Below, one piece after another: positions 47,496 to 58,286 of a stretch of DNA of 64,000 bases; the first letter of the stretch is position 1; every line of letters starts with the position of its first letter. Below the pieces are notes generated by a model. It was not told where the DNA came from. It did not search any database and worked only from the letters and a program-made list of their open reading frames with translations. The translations under genes were made by a program, and so were the position numbers. This DNA comes from Krasilnikoviella flava (GTDB lineage: Bacteria > Actinomycetota > Actinomycetes > Actinomycetales > Cellulomonadaceae). The stretch is from NCBI RefSeq assembly GCF_900167525.1, contig NZ_FUZQ01000001.1, forward strand, positions 310,001 through 374,000, written 5' to 3'.

Positions 47496-48415
47496 GCTCC
47501 GTCGCCGTCACCGCCCAGACCGCCGGACCGGGCGCGGCCCGCGCGGCCGCCAAGCGCCGGAACCGCGGCTCGCGCGCCACGCGCAGCGCACAGCGCCGTC
47601 CCGGCTGGCTCACCTACACGCTTCTCGGGGTCGCGCTGCTGATCTCGATCTTCCCGCTGTACTTCACGCTGCTGCTCGGGTCCTCCGACCCGGTCACGAT
47701 CGCGAAGAACGCGGTGCCGCAGTGGTTGCCCGACGCGGGCCTCTTCCAGCAGTTCGCCGAGGTGATCAACTCCTCACGGATCAACTTCTGGAAGGCCCTC
47801 ACCAACTCGGTGATCATCGCCGTGGTCACGTCCGCGTCGGTGGTGCTGTTCTCCACGCTCGCCGGCTACTCGTTCGCCAAGCTGCGTTTCCGCGGCCGCG
47901 GGCCGCTCCTCGTGTTCGTGATCGCCACGATGGCCGTGCCCACCCAGCTCGGCGTCATCCCGATGTACATCCTCATGACCGACCTGGACTGGATCGGCAA
48001 GCTGCAGGCGGTCATCGTTCCCGCCCTCGTCACTGCGTTCGGCGTCTTCTGGATGACGCAGTACCTGTCCGAGGCCCTGCCCTACGAGCTCATCGAGGCG
48101 GCCCGCGTCGACGGGGCGTCGATGATCCGCACGTTCTGGTCCGTGGCCCTGCCGGCCGCGCGACCCGCCGCCGCGATGCTGGGCCTGTTCACGTTCGTGC
48201 AGCAGTGGACCAACTTCTTCTGGCCGTCGATCGTGCTGAACAGCGAGAACCCGACCCTGCCCCTCGTGGTGCAGTCGCTGCAGGCCAACTTCTTCGTGGA
48301 CTACTCGCTCGTGATGGCGGGCATCTTCCTCGTGACGCTGCCGCTGCTGGTGATCTTCGCCTTCGTCGGCAAGCAGCTCGTCGCAGGCATCATGGCCGGC
48401 GCCGTCAAGGGCTGA
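47492..48415 (+). CDS. Sugar ABC transporter permease 2 (CebG-like)
   Basis: The 307-aa protein has a basic N-terminal extension, six TM helices (YTLLGVALLISIFPLYFTLL is the first) and the EAA loop ELIEAARVDGASMIRTFWSV, as in UgpE/MalG-like CUT1 permeases, with PIVL-type C-terminal gate (FWPSIVLNSENPTLPLVVQS). It is cotranslated with permease 1 and followed by a hairpin before the beta-glucosidase gene. Confidence 0.93.
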   Translation: MSSVAVTAQTAGPGAARAAAKRRNRGSRATRSAQRRPGWLTYTLLGVALLISIFPLYFTLLLGSSDPVTIAKNAVPQWLPDAGLFQQFAEVINSSRINFWKALTNSVIIAVVTSASVVLFSTLAGYSFAKLRFRGRGPLLVFVIATMAVPTQLGVIPMYILMTDLDWIGKLQAVIVPALVTAFGVFWMTQYLSEALPYELIEAARVDGASMIRTFWSVALPAARPAAAMLGLFTFVQQWTNFFWPSIVLNSENPTLPLVVQSLQANFFVDYSLVMAGIFLVTLPLLVIFAFVGKQLVAGIMAGAVKG

Positions 48416-48437
48416 TCCCGACTCGTCGTCTCGCCCG

Positions 48438-48463
48438 CGCAGCCGCACCGTCGTGCGGCTGCG
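48438..48463. terminator. Hairpin between permease 2 and the GH1 gene
   Basis: CGCAGCCGCAC and GTGCGGCTGCG form a perfect 11-bp stem with a 4-nt loop, 23 bp after the permease stop. No T-tract; partial termination or mRNA stabilisation is likely, since the GH1 gene has no evident promoter. Confidence 0.6.
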
Positions 48464-48495
48464 TGGGCCCACCACCGATGGAAAGATCCGAATCC

Positions 48496-50079
<1,584 letters not shown>

Positions 50080-50088
50080 TCTCCGCAG

Positions 50089-51099
50089 GTGGTCATCGAG
50101 CATGCCAGCCCCACGCTGGACGACGTCGCGCGGACCGCGGGGGTCTCACGGTCCACGGCCTCACGCGCCATCAACGGCGGCGACCGGGTCTCGCCCGAGG
50201 CGCAGACCGCCGTCGACGACGCGGTCGCGCGGCTCGGGTACGCCCCGAACCGTGCGGCCCGTTCGTTGGTCACCCGTCGCACCGACTCCATCGCGCTGGT
50301 CGTGCCCGAGCCCGACGCCCGCATCCTCACCGACCCGTTCCTCGCGGGCGTGCTGCGGGGCGTCAGCGAGGGCCTGACGGGCACGGAGCTCCAGCTCGTC
50401 CTCCTGCTCGCGCGCCCCGGCGAGCCGCCGGGCCACATCGCGCGGTACCTGCGGTCGGGGCACGTCGACGGCGTCATCGTGGCCTCGCACCACAAGGAGG
50501 ACCAGCTCGAGTCCGAGCTGATGCGGTCCCACCTGCCCTCCGTGTTCGTGGGGCGCCCGTTCGACACGGAGTCGCTGCACTTCGTCGACGTCGACAACGC
50601 CTCGGGCGGCCGCACGGCCACCCAGCGGCTCGTCGACCGGGGCTGCCGGCGCATCGCGACCATCACGGGCCCGCTCGACATGACGGCCGCCGTCGACCGG
50701 CACGACGCGTGGCAGCACACGCTCGAGGACGCGGACCTGCCGGCCGTCGCCGTCGAGAACGGCGACTTCACCGTCGCCGGGGGCGCTGCCGCGATGGAGC
50801 GGATCCTGGCGCAGCACCCGGACGTCGACGGCGTGTTCGCCGCGTCGGACCTCATGGCCACCGGCGCCCTGCAGGTGCTGCGCGAGGCCGGCCGGCAGGT
50901 GCCCGACGACGTCGCCGTGGTCGGCTTCGACGCCCTCGGCGCCGAGCGGACGACGCCGCGGCTGACGACCGTGCTGCAGCCCGTCGTCGAGATGGTCACC
51001 TCCGCGACGTCCACGCTGCTCGACGTGCTCAGCGGGGCCGACGTGCCCGCCGAGCCGCAGATCTTCGTGCCGCGCCTGATCGAGGGCGAGTCGGCCTAG
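50089..51099 (+). CDS. LacI-family regulator (CelR/CebR-like)
   Basis: The 336-aa protein has a LacI helix-turn-helix (TLDDVARTAGVSRSTASRAI, ~9-28, with hinge RLGYAPNRAARSLVTRRTDS) and a periplasmic-binding-protein-like sensor domain (DGVIVASHHK, RIATITGPLDM, GVFAASDLMATGALQVLREA, VAVVGFDAL). The CelR-type operators 5.2 kb upstream and the adjacent cellobiose genes make it the likely repressor, relieved by cellobiose. GTG 50089 is preceded by a leaderless -10. Confidence 0.93.
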   Translation: MVIEHASPTLDDVARTAGVSRSTASRAINGGDRVSPEAQTAVDDAVARLGYAPNRAARSLVTRRTDSIALVVPEPDARILTDPFLAGVLRGVSEGLTGTELQLVLLLARPGEPPGHIARYLRSGHVDGVIVASHHKEDQLESELMRSHLPSVFVGRPFDTESLHFVDVDNASGGRTATQRLVDRGCRRIATITGPLDMTAAVDRHDAWQHTLEDADLPAVAVENGDFTVAGGAAAMERILAQHPDVDGVFAASDLMATGALQVLREAGRQVPDDVAVVGFDALGAERTTPRLTTVLQPVVEMVTSATSTLLDVLSGADVPAEPQIFVPRLIEGESA

Positions 51100-51348
51100 C
51101 CGTCGCTACCGTGCTGGGCGCCCGGCGCCAGCGCGCCGTGACCAGGCCGCCAGGGGGTCGAGGACCTTCGTGGCGCGGCGCTCGCGGCGTCCGGCGTTGA
51201 AGGAGACCAGGAAGCGGCCACCCAGACGCACCGGGTGAAAAGGGCGACCGGTGCTGATTTCGGCGTAATCGTGGCGTTGCGACCGATACAGTCCACGCGA
51301 CCTGTCGTCCTGGCGCACGGACCTGCGCCCTTCCAGCTGGAGCGTTCG

Positions 51349-54300
51349 ATGTCGACCTCAGCTCTCCGACGGCTCGTTCCTGCCGCCCGGCGGACGTGCG
51401 CGTCGCTCGTCGCGACCGGGCTCGTGCTCGGGTTCGCCACGACTTCCGCGGGTGCGGTGCCCGCTCAGGTCGCGCCGGCAGCGAGTGCCGACACCGTGGC
51501 CGCGGTCTCGTCGGGCTTCGTCCAGGAGGGGACCCCCGCGGCGCAGGGCGGCCGACTCGTGCCGTGGGACAACGGCTGGGGGCTCGCGCAACCTGACGGG
51601 TCGCGGCCGTGGGAACTGCCGGACGGGGTGCAGCACACCGGGATCGACGCGGACGGCAGCTCGCTGCTCGCGCTGCGCAGCGACGGGCAGGTCACCGCCG
51701 TCCCGCTCGACGAGCATTGGGGCCCGCTCCCGATCCCGGAGCTGCCCGCGGGGCTGCGCTACACCGGCGTCTCGCTCATCTCGGGGATGGGCCAGCCCTC
51801 CGCGGCGCTGCTCCGCTCGGACGGGTCGATCGTCGGGACGGGGAGGAGCTCGTCCTCGACGCCGACGTTCACCGGCCCCCCGGCCGGGATGCGATACCTC
51901 TCGATCGACTCCGGCACGACGATCACGATGGCCGTGCGGTCCGACGGCGCCCTGGTAGCCGAGCGGCAGCGGACGTCGATCGCGGTGCCCTGCCCCGAGG
52001 CGCTCGTGCCGCCGACGGGGACCGCGTACGAGGCGGTCAACGTCACGAACGTGAGCTGGATGGCCGTGCGGTCCGACGGCGCCGTGGTCTCGTGCCTGCA
52101 GGGCATCGACACGAAGGCCCGGGTGACGAACCCCGCGGCCGGCACCCGGTTCGTCGGGGTCGACACCGCGCGCCGGTACGGGTACGCGGCCCGCAGCGAC
52201 GGCACGGTCGTGCCGTTCGGTGAGGCGCCGACGCCGCCGGTCGTGCCGACCGGTCGTTCCGTCGTCGCACTGTCCTCGAGCAAGGTCAGCCTGCCCACCG
52301 GCTCCGGCGAGCCCGGCGGGGCGGCCCTGCTCGACGACGGCTCGCTGCTCACCTGGGGCGGCGGACGGGCCGTGCCCGCGGTGCCCGACGCACACGGGGC
52401 CTACCGGGCCATGGCGAGCGGCGAGACGGCGACCTGGCTGCTCATGGACGCGCCCCTGCTGCCGACCGAGATCACGGTGACGGGTGTTCCGGACCCGTGG
52501 CACATGGATACCTCGGCGACCGTCAGCATCGACGTCACGTCGTCGAGCGGGGTCACGCCGCGCGGCACCGCCAGCGTCGGGTACCGCGACGCCGACGGCG
52601 GGTTCCACGCCGAGCACTACCTTCCTCTGGACCGTACGGGGCACGCCGAGAAGGAGCTGCGGATGACCTGGCCCGGGGCCCGGACCCTGGAGGTCCGCTT
52701 CGACGGGCCGCCGTTCCGTGGCGCCGAGGTGCAGCGGCCGTTCACGGTGCCCGAGCCGTCCCGTACGACGGTCGGCGTGGAAGGCCCGGAGTCGTGGCGG
52801 ACGGGGACCGACTTCGTCCCGTTCGTCACCACGGTCGGCACGGTCGACGGGACCCCTGCCGTGTCCGGGACGATCCAGGTCGTCGACCGGGTCACCGGCG
52901 GGCGCCTGTCCACCACCGGGTACGGCTCCGATCGTTCGCTCGACGTGTCGGGCCTGGCGCCCGGCCCGCACGAGCTCGAGGTCCGGTACGTCGCGGACTA
53001 CGCGGCGGCCTCGTCAGACCCGGTGGTCCGTCCCGTCACCGTCCGCCCGCCGTCGGCGACGAGGATCGCGGCGACCTTGGTCGACGAGACCGTTCACTAC
53101 GAGAACCAGATCGACGTCGAGGCGCGCGTCGAGACGCTCGACGGATCAGCCGTCGAGTGCGGGTCGATGGTCGCTGAGCTGACGGACGGCACGGACCTCG
53201 GCCCCGTGGCACAAGGCTGCTCGACCACGTCGTCGCTCGAGCTCAGCGGGTCGGCGCACACCTTCGGGCTCGCGCCGGGCGACCACGAGGTGGTGGTGCG
53301 CTGGGAGGGTACGCGGCCGGCCGACGCCACCTCGGCCGACGCGGGGCCGACGCTCGTGTCGGAGACCTCGCCGCTGCAGTTCACCATCCGCCGGGCGGAG
53401 ACGACGACCACCGTCACCGGCGTGACGGAGGACGTCGCGGCAGGCAAGGTCCAGGTCGACGTCGCCGTGCACGGACCGGGCGAGGAGCTCGGCCGGCCCG
53501 CCCAGGTCGTGCTGAGCGTCGACGGGACCGACGTCGCCACGCAGACCACCGAAGGACTGGGCGACACCTCGTTCCGGCTCGACGCCGCGGCACTGCCCCT
53601 CGGCGTGCTCGCGGTCGGCGCGCGCTACTCGGGATCGGCCTGGCACTCCCCCAGCGAGGCGGACCCTGTCTCCTGGTCGCACATCGCGAGGGCCTTCGTC
53701 GCCCCGACGCCCTCGGTCGTCGGCACCGCCCGGGTGGGGTCCACGCTCACCACCGCGCTCGGTACCTGGTCGCCGTCTCCGTCGACCGTGGCGTACTCCT
53801 GGCAGGCGGGCGGAGTGACGATCGCGGGCGCGACGGCGTCGACGCTCAAGGTCCCGGCCTCGGCCGTGGGCAAGCGGATCACCGTGCGCGTCACCGGTAC
53901 GCGCGCGGGCTACCCGACGAAGTCGGTGACCAGCGCCCCCACGGCCGCCGTCGTGCCGGGCACGTTCGCGGCACCGCGACCGACGGTGAAGGGCACCGCC
54001 AAGGTCGGCAGGACGCTGACGGTGAGCCGCGGCACGTGGTCCCCGGCGCCGTCGTCGGTGAAGTACGTGTGGAAGGCGAACGGGACGACGATCTCGACGC
54101 GGACGTCGAGCACGTTCGTGGTGCCCGCCTCCGCGCGGGGCAAGCGGCTGACGGTCACGGTGACCGGGTCGCGTGCCGGCTACACCACGAGGTCGGTGAC
54201 GAGCGCCGCGACCGCGACCGTCGTGCGGGGGACCTTCACGGCGTCGCGGCCGACGATCACGGGGACGAAGCGGGTCGGGAGGACGCTGACCGTCAGCCGC

Positions 54301-54498
54301 GGGACGTGGTCGCCGGCGCCGTCGTCGGTGACCTACGTGTGGAAGGCGGACGGCGTCAGGATCGCGACGCGGGAGAGCAAGCGGTTCGTCGTCCCCGCGC
54401 GGGCGCGGGGCAAGCACCTGACCGTCACGGTGGTCGGTTCCCGGACCGGGTACGCGACCAGGTCGGTCACGAGCTACCGGACGTCGACGATCCGCTGA
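51349..54498 (+). CDS. Secreted multidomain protein: RCC1-like N-terminus, Ig-like region, three C-terminal repeats
   Basis: The 1049-aa protein starts with a Sec signal peptide (RRLVPAARR, then a hydrophobic stretch to SAGAVPAQ, cleavage ~36-40; ATG 51349 has GGAG upstream). Residues ~55-375 contain RCC1/beta-propeller-like units marked by ALRSDGQV, LLRSDGSIV, AVRSDGALV, AVRSDGAVV, AARSDGTVV and LLDDGSLLTWG. Residues ~375-780 look like three or four Ig-like (Big_3-type) beta domains, with paired cysteines at ECGSM and QGCST. The C-terminus has three 90-residue repeats with GTWSPAPSSVKYVWKANG. No LPXTG or catalytic motif is seen, so retention and function are unknown. It belongs to a family of secreted actinobacterial repeat proteins. 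Confidence 0.85.
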   Translation: MSTSALRRLVPAARRTCASLVATGLVLGFATTSAGAVPAQVAPAASADTVAAVSSGFVQEGTPAAQGGRLVPWDNGWGLAQPDGSRPWELPDGVQHTGIDADGSSLLALRSDGQVTAVPLDEHWGPLPIPELPAGLRYTGVSLISGMGQPSAALLRSDGSIVGTGRSSSSTPTFTGPPAGMRYLSIDSGTTITMAVRSDGALVAERQRTSIAVPCPEALVPPTGTAYEAVNVTNVSWMAVRSDGAVVSCLQGIDTKARVTNPAAGTRFVGVDTARRYGYAARSDGTVVPFGEAPTPPVVPTGRSVVALSSSKVSLPTGSGEPGGAALLDDGSLLTWGGGRAVPAVPDAHGAYRAMASGETATWLLMDAPLLPTEITVTGVPDPWHMDTSATVSIDVTSSSGVTPRGTASVGYRDADGGFHAEHYLPLDRTGHAEKELRMTWPGARTLEVRFDGPPFRGAEVQRPFTVPEPSRTTVGVEGPESWRTGTDFVPFVTTVGTVDGTPAVSGTIQVVDRVTGGRLSTTGYGSDRSLDVSGLAPGPHELEVRYVADYAAASSDPVVRPVTVRPPSATRIAATLVDETVHYENQIDVEARVETLDGSAVECGSMVAELTDGTDLGPVAQGCSTTSSLELSGSAHTFGLAPGDHEVVVRWEGTRPADATSADAGPTLVSETSPLQFTIRRAETTTTVTGVTEDVAAGKVQVDVAVHGPGEELGRPAQVVLSVDGTDVATQTTEGLGDTSFRLDAAALPLGVLAVGARYSGSAWHSPSEADPVSWSHIARAFVAPTPSVVGTARVGSTLTTALGTWSPSPSTVAYSWQAGGVTIAGATASTLKVPASAVGKRITVRVTGTRAGYPTKSVTSAPTAAVVPGTFAAPRPTVKGTAKVGRTLTVSRGTWSPAPSSVKYVWKANGTTISTRTSSTFVVPASARGKRLTVTVTGSRAGYTTRSVTSAATATVVRGTFTASRPTITGTKRVGRTLTVSRGTWSPAPSSVTYVWKADGVRIATRESKRFVVPARARGKHLTVTVVGSRTGYATRSVTSYRTSTIR
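53695..54495 (+). repeat. Three tandem 270-bp repeats encoding 90-aa Ig-like units
   Basis: Units start at 53695, 53965 and 54235, each with TTC, and share GTxxVGxTLTxxxGTWSP, an aromatic YxW core and TxTGxRAGYxTxSVTS. Units 2 and 3 are the closest pair (RVGRTLTVSRGTWSPAPSSV); the last lacks the final linker. This is recent internal duplication. Confidence 0.92.
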
Positions 54499-54518
54499 CG
54501 CGGCGGCGACGTCACCCT

Positions 54519-54555
54519 GCCGGTGACCGCCCCGGACTCGGGTGCGGTCACCGGC
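54519..54555. terminator. Hairpin between convergent secreted protein and APC permease genes
   Basis: GCCGGTGACCGC and GCGGTCACCGGC form a perfect 12-bp stem with a 13-nt loop, 20 bp after one stop and 11 bp from the other. A bidirectional terminator is likely. Confidence 0.75.
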
Positions 54556-54565
54556 CGGGCCGAGA

Positions 54566-56191
54566 TCAGTCGCGGTCGCGACGAGGGGTGTCGTCGTCCA
54601 CGCCGACGGCCGTCTGCAGGGCCTCGCGGTAGTCGGCGGCGAGCTGGTCCGGGTTCTTGCCCAGCTGCGAGCTGCGGTAGCTGTAGCCGAAGTAGATCGC
54701 GAACCCGAGGGCGAGCCACACGAGGAACCGCAGCCAGGTCTCGACGTCGAGCTGGAGCATCAGCCACAGGCACAGCACGCCCGAGATGATCGGCAGCGCC
54801 GGCGACCACGGGACCTTGAAGTGGTCGGCCTTGGCCTCGCCGCCGCCCGCCTTGAGCTGGCGCCGGCGCAGGATCGGGATGCCGAAGCTCACCAGCACGA
54901 ACGCGGACAGGGTCCCGATGTTCACCATGTTGCCGAGCACGTCGACGGAGAAGAAGCAGGTGACGATCACCAGGAGCACGGCCGTGCCGACCTGGATCAT
55001 CACCGGGGTGCCGCGCTTCTCCGACGTCTTCGACATGCCGCGGGGCAGCAGGCCGTCGCGGCTCATCGCGAAGACGATGCGGGTCAGGCCGAGCATGAGC
55101 ACCATGACCACGGTGGTCAGGCCCACGAGGATGCCGACGGTGATGACCTGGGTGGCCCACGCCGGGGCGTTCGGCTGCAGCTGGAACGCGGTGATGATCG
55201 TCGCGGACGCGCCGCCGTCGGGCGTGGCGTCGCGCAGCTGCTGCGGGGTGGCCATGCCGGACAGCGCGATCGACACCGCGATGTAGAGGCCGGTGCAGAT
55301 GGCCAGGCCGCCGAGGATGCCGCGCGGGACGTTCCGGCGGGGGTTCTTGGTCTCCTCGGCCGCCGTGGCGACGACGTCGAACCCGATGAACGCGAAGAAC
55401 ACCGTGCCGGCGCCCGCGAGGATGCCCATGACGCCGCCCACCGAGAGCTCGGCGCCGGCCATCCAGGAGAAGAGGGTCTGCGTCATCGTGGTGCCGTGCG
55501 TCGTGGACTCGCCGAACGACTCCGGGCTGGGCACGAACGGGCTGAGGTTCGACGCGCTGAAGAACGCGAAGCCCACCACGATGATGAGCAGCACGATGGC
55601 GACCTTGACGGCCGTCAGGACGCCGGTGACGCGTGTCGAGAGCTTGGTCCCGGCGGCGAGCAGCGTCGCGAGCACGGCGATGAGGATCGCGGTGCCCCAG
55701 TCGAAGGAGACCCCGCCGAGCTGCACCGTGTTGTGGATGCCCGACGGGACACCGTCGGAGTCCACGCCGCCCAGGCCGAACACGTGGAGGAAGTTGTCGA
55801 AGTACAGGCCCCACGCCTTCGCGACCACCGACGCGGCGAAGAACATCTCGAGGATGAGGTCCCAGCCGATGATCCAGGCGAGCAGCTCGCCCATCGACGC
55901 GTACGAGAACGTGTACGCGGACCCGGCCACGGGCATGTACGAGGCGAACTCGGCGTAGCAGAGCGCGGCCAGCGCGCAGACGATCCCGGCGATGACGAAC
56001 GAGACGACGACGGAGGGTCCCGTCTGCGTCGCCGAGACCTGGGCGGCCTTGGAGAAGATGCCGGCGCCGATGACGACGGAGATGCCCAGGACCATGAGGT
56101 CCCCGGCACCGAGGGTGCGCTTGAGCTGGCGCTGAGGCTCGTCGGACGCTGCGATCGTCGCTTCGATCGAGCGCCTCCGCATGAGCTGCAC
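54566..56191 (-). CDS. APC-family amino acid permease
   Basis: The 541-aa protein has about 12-13 TM helices and APC signatures: LGAGDLMVLGISVVIGAGIF in TM1, YAEFASYMPVAGSAYTFSYA in TM3, VFFAFIGFDVVATAAEETKN in TM6 with the FIGFD substrate-gate motif, and RNVPRGILGGLAI. This matches the cationic amino acid transporter-like (YfnA/CAT) branch. GTG 56191 is chosen because AAGGAG lies 7 nt upstream; ATG 56182 is a further option. Substrate assignment to amino acids is secure, the specific one is not. Confidence 0.92.
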   Translation of the reverse strand: MQLMRRRSIEATIAASDEPQRQLKRTLGAGDLMVLGISVVIGAGIFSKAAQVSATQTGPSVVVSFVIAGIVCALAALCYAEFASYMPVAGSAYTFSYASMGELLAWIIGWDLILEMFFAASVVAKAWGLYFDNFLHVFGLGGVDSDGVPSGIHNTVQLGGVSFDWGTAILIAVLATLLAAGTKLSTRVTGVLTAVKVAIVLLIIVVGFAFFSASNLSPFVPSPESFGESTTHGTTMTQTLFSWMAGAELSVGGVMGILAGAGTVFFAFIGFDVVATAAEETKNPRRNVPRGILGGLAICTGLYIAVSIALSGMATPQQLRDATPDGGASATIITAFQLQPNAPAWATQVITVGILVGLTTVVMVLMLGLTRIVFAMSRDGLLPRGMSKTSEKRGTPVMIQVGTAVLLVIVTCFFSVDVLGNMVNIGTLSAFVLVSFGIPILRRRQLKAGGGEAKADHFKVPWSPALPIISGVLCLWLMLQLDVETWLRFLVWLALGFAIYFGYSYRSSQLGKNPDQLAADYREALQTAVGVDDDTPRRDRD

Positions 56192-56280
56192 GGTGGTGCT
56201 CCTTACTGGGTGGTCCATACCACCGGGACGCGGCGGCTGGGAGACCCTACCCGACGCTACGACATCGGTGAACGGGGCGT

Positions 56281-57342
56281 TCAGTGCGAGCGGTCCCGGG
56301 GTGCCCGCACGACCGGACGGTCGACGTCGCGCTCCGAGATCCAGGCGTCCACGCGCTCCCACTGGTCGAAGAGCCACAGCTCGCGGCCCTCCGCGTCGGT
56401 GGGCAGGTCGGCGACCCGGGTGAGCTCCCCGCCGAGCACGATCTCCTTGTCCATGGGCAGCTCGCGCCAGATGTCGCGCGCGGTGACGAGCCGCTCGAGG
56501 CCGCTGTGCGCGACGACGAGCACGACCGCGTCGGGCGAGACGACCTCGAGCGCGGACAGGAACCCGCCCGCGTGCGGCGCCATGACGTGCGGCATGCGCT
56601 CGGCCCGGTCGGCGAGCACGTCCTTGCCGCGGGCCCGCAGCGCCGCGATCCGCCGGGCCCGGCGCCTCGGCGTCACGTTGCCCCCTTCCGGGAACAGCAC
56701 GAGCGCGCCGTCGGGCCCCAGGCCGGCCGAGATCCGCGCGATCGTCTCGGTGGCGCCGGGCTGCCCCCGCTTGCGGCGCGACAACGGCGTCACGAAGGCT
56801 GCGGGCAGGCGGTTGAGGAGCACGTCGATCGCCGGGTCCCACTGCAGCGTGTCCTTGAGGACGACGGCCGGGGTCCGGTGCCCGCGGCCCAGCAGCGTGT
56901 CGACCAGGATGAACGAGTCGCCCGGACCAGCGTGCCGGCTGAGCACGAGGACGGGGACGTCGGGCACGCTCGCGCCGGTCGGGGCCTCGACGACGATCTT
57001 CAGCCGCAGCGTCCAGCGCACCTGCCAGAACAGCGCCGCCAGGGCCCACCGCGCGACGGCCACGTGCGCCCGCTGCATCCACGGCCGGCGCATCGCCAGC
57101 CCGAAGCCCGAGGCCACCCACAGCGCGAACAGCACGACCAGCGCGGCGGCGTCCCACAGCACGTAGAACGACAGCATCCACAGCAGGCGCAGCACCCGCA
57201 GCCTGCCGGGGAGCAGCCACGTCAGCGCGGCGCCCACGACCAGGGCCAGCATGATCGACGTCGGCACCAGCAGCACCGCGAGCAGCACGACCAGCGGCGC
57301 CAGCACCAGCCGTCGCACCCAGCGGGGCGGGGGCGCGATCAC
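56281..57342 (-). CDS. PlsC-like lysophospholipid acyltransferase
   Basis: The 353-aa protein has N-terminal membrane segments (~10-80) and a PlsC domain with the catalytic HX4D motif LVLSRHAGPGDSFI (~135) and LVLFPEGGNVTP, the acyl-acceptor site. LDTLLGRGHRTPAVVLKDTL lies between them. Such enzymes acylate glycerol- or lysophospholipids. Its GTG overlaps the stop of the patatin-like gene upstream (GTGA at 57339-57342), so acyl release and reacylation may be coupled (inference). Confidence 0.88.
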   Translation of the reverse strand: MIAPPPRWVRRLVLAPLVVLLAVLLVPTSIMLALVVGAALTWLLPGRLRVLRLLWMLSFYVLWDAAALVVLFALWVASGFGLAMRRPWMQRAHVAVARWALAALFWQVRWTLRLKIVVEAPTGASVPDVPVLVLSRHAGPGDSFILVDTLLGRGHRTPAVVLKDTLQWDPAIDVLLNRLPAAFVTPLSRRKRGQPGATETIARISAGLGPDGALVLFPEGGNVTPRRRARRIAALRARGKDVLADRAERMPHVMAPHAGGFLSALEVVSPDAVVLVVAHSGLERLVTARDIWRELPMDKEIVLGGELTRVADLPTDAEGRELWLFDQWERVDAWISERDVDRPVVRAPRDRSH

Positions 57343-58208
57343 GCGTCGCCGCCGGCGCCGTCGGAGGTGTCGCCGGGGGCGCCGCGGGTCGCGGCGTCGG
57401 ACAGGTACGCGCTCGCCGCGGCGTAGGACTGGGCGATGCGCCGCTGGGTCACGTCCAGCTTGCGGAACGCCCCCAGCTTCGCGTCCCCCGGCAGCGCGCC
57501 GCCGGTGGGCAGCACGTGCACGGTCGCCACCCGGCGCGCCTCCTCCAGCTCCCGGAAGTAGCGGTGCCGCCGGGCGATCTCGAAGCTCACGCGGGCGACG
57601 TCGGACGGCTTGGTCGGGACGGTCAGGGGCTCCTCGACCCGGCCCACCTGCAGGACGTAGACCGTCGTGGCGCCGCGCCGCACGGCCTCGCCGAGCGGGA
57701 TGGAGTTCACCATGCCGCCGTCGACGAAGTGCTCGCCGTCGATCTCCGTGGGCGGCAGGGCGCCCGGCACCGACGCCGAGGCGAGCACCGCCTCGACGAG
57801 CGGCCCCGAGTCGAACCAGTGCTCCGACGACCGCTCGATGCTCGCCGCGGCGACCACCAACGGCACCGCCAGGTCCTCGAACGACGCGTGCTCACCCAGG
57901 GTCCCGGCGATGAGTCGGCGCAGCGCCGCCGGGTCGTACAGGTGGGTGCGGGAGCGGGCGAGCCGGGTCAGCTGCCGATACCACGGCTCGCCGTAGACCT
58001 CGTTCGCCGTCGGGGACGCCCAGGCCGCGGCGAGACGGTCGACGACGGCGGTGCTCGGCTCGGCGGCCACCGCGGCGCCGTTGATCGCGCCGATCGACGT
58101 GCCGACCACCAGGTCGGGCGCCACGCCCGCCTCGAAGAGCGCCTGCAGCATGCCCACGTGCACGGCACCGCGCACGCCGCCCCCGCCCAGCACGAACGCG
58201 ACCGTCAT
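57339..58208 (-). CDS. Patatin-like phospholipase
   Basis: The 289-aa protein has the patatin oxyanion loop VLGGGGVRGAVHVGML, the nucleophile serine S38 in GTSIG, and the DG dyad in GEHFVDGGMVNS, making it a serine lipid hydrolase of the RssA/YlbK type. There is no signal peptide. ATG 58208 is the start closest to the conserved core; an upstream ATG 58253 would add 15 unconserved residues. It overlaps the PlsC-like gene by 4 bp, suggesting phospholipid remodelling as a joint task. Confidence 0.92.
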   Translation of the reverse strand: MTVAFVLGGGGVRGAVHVGMLQALFEAGVAPDLVVGTSIGAINGAAVAAEPSTAVVDRLAAAWASPTANEVYGEPWYRQLTRLARSRTHLYDPAALRRLIAGTLGEHASFEDLAVPLVVAAASIERSSEHWFDSGPLVEAVLASASVPGALPPTEIDGEHFVDGGMVNSIPLGEAVRRGATTVYVLQVGRVEEPLTVPTKPSDVARVSFEIARRHRYFRELEEARRVATVHVLPTGGALPGDAKLGAFRKLDVTQRRIAQSYAAASAYLSDAATRGAPGDTSDGAGGDA

Positions 58209-58286
58209 GGCCGCGATCGTGCCACGGGCCCCCGGGGTCGGCACGGCGGGCACCTGGAGACGGCACGGGCCTGCGGCAGGGTCGCG

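Noticed and set aside
54542-57166. Plus-strand open frame of about 870 codons
   Set aside because: Antisense to the APC permease and PlsC-like genes, both with clear family motifs.
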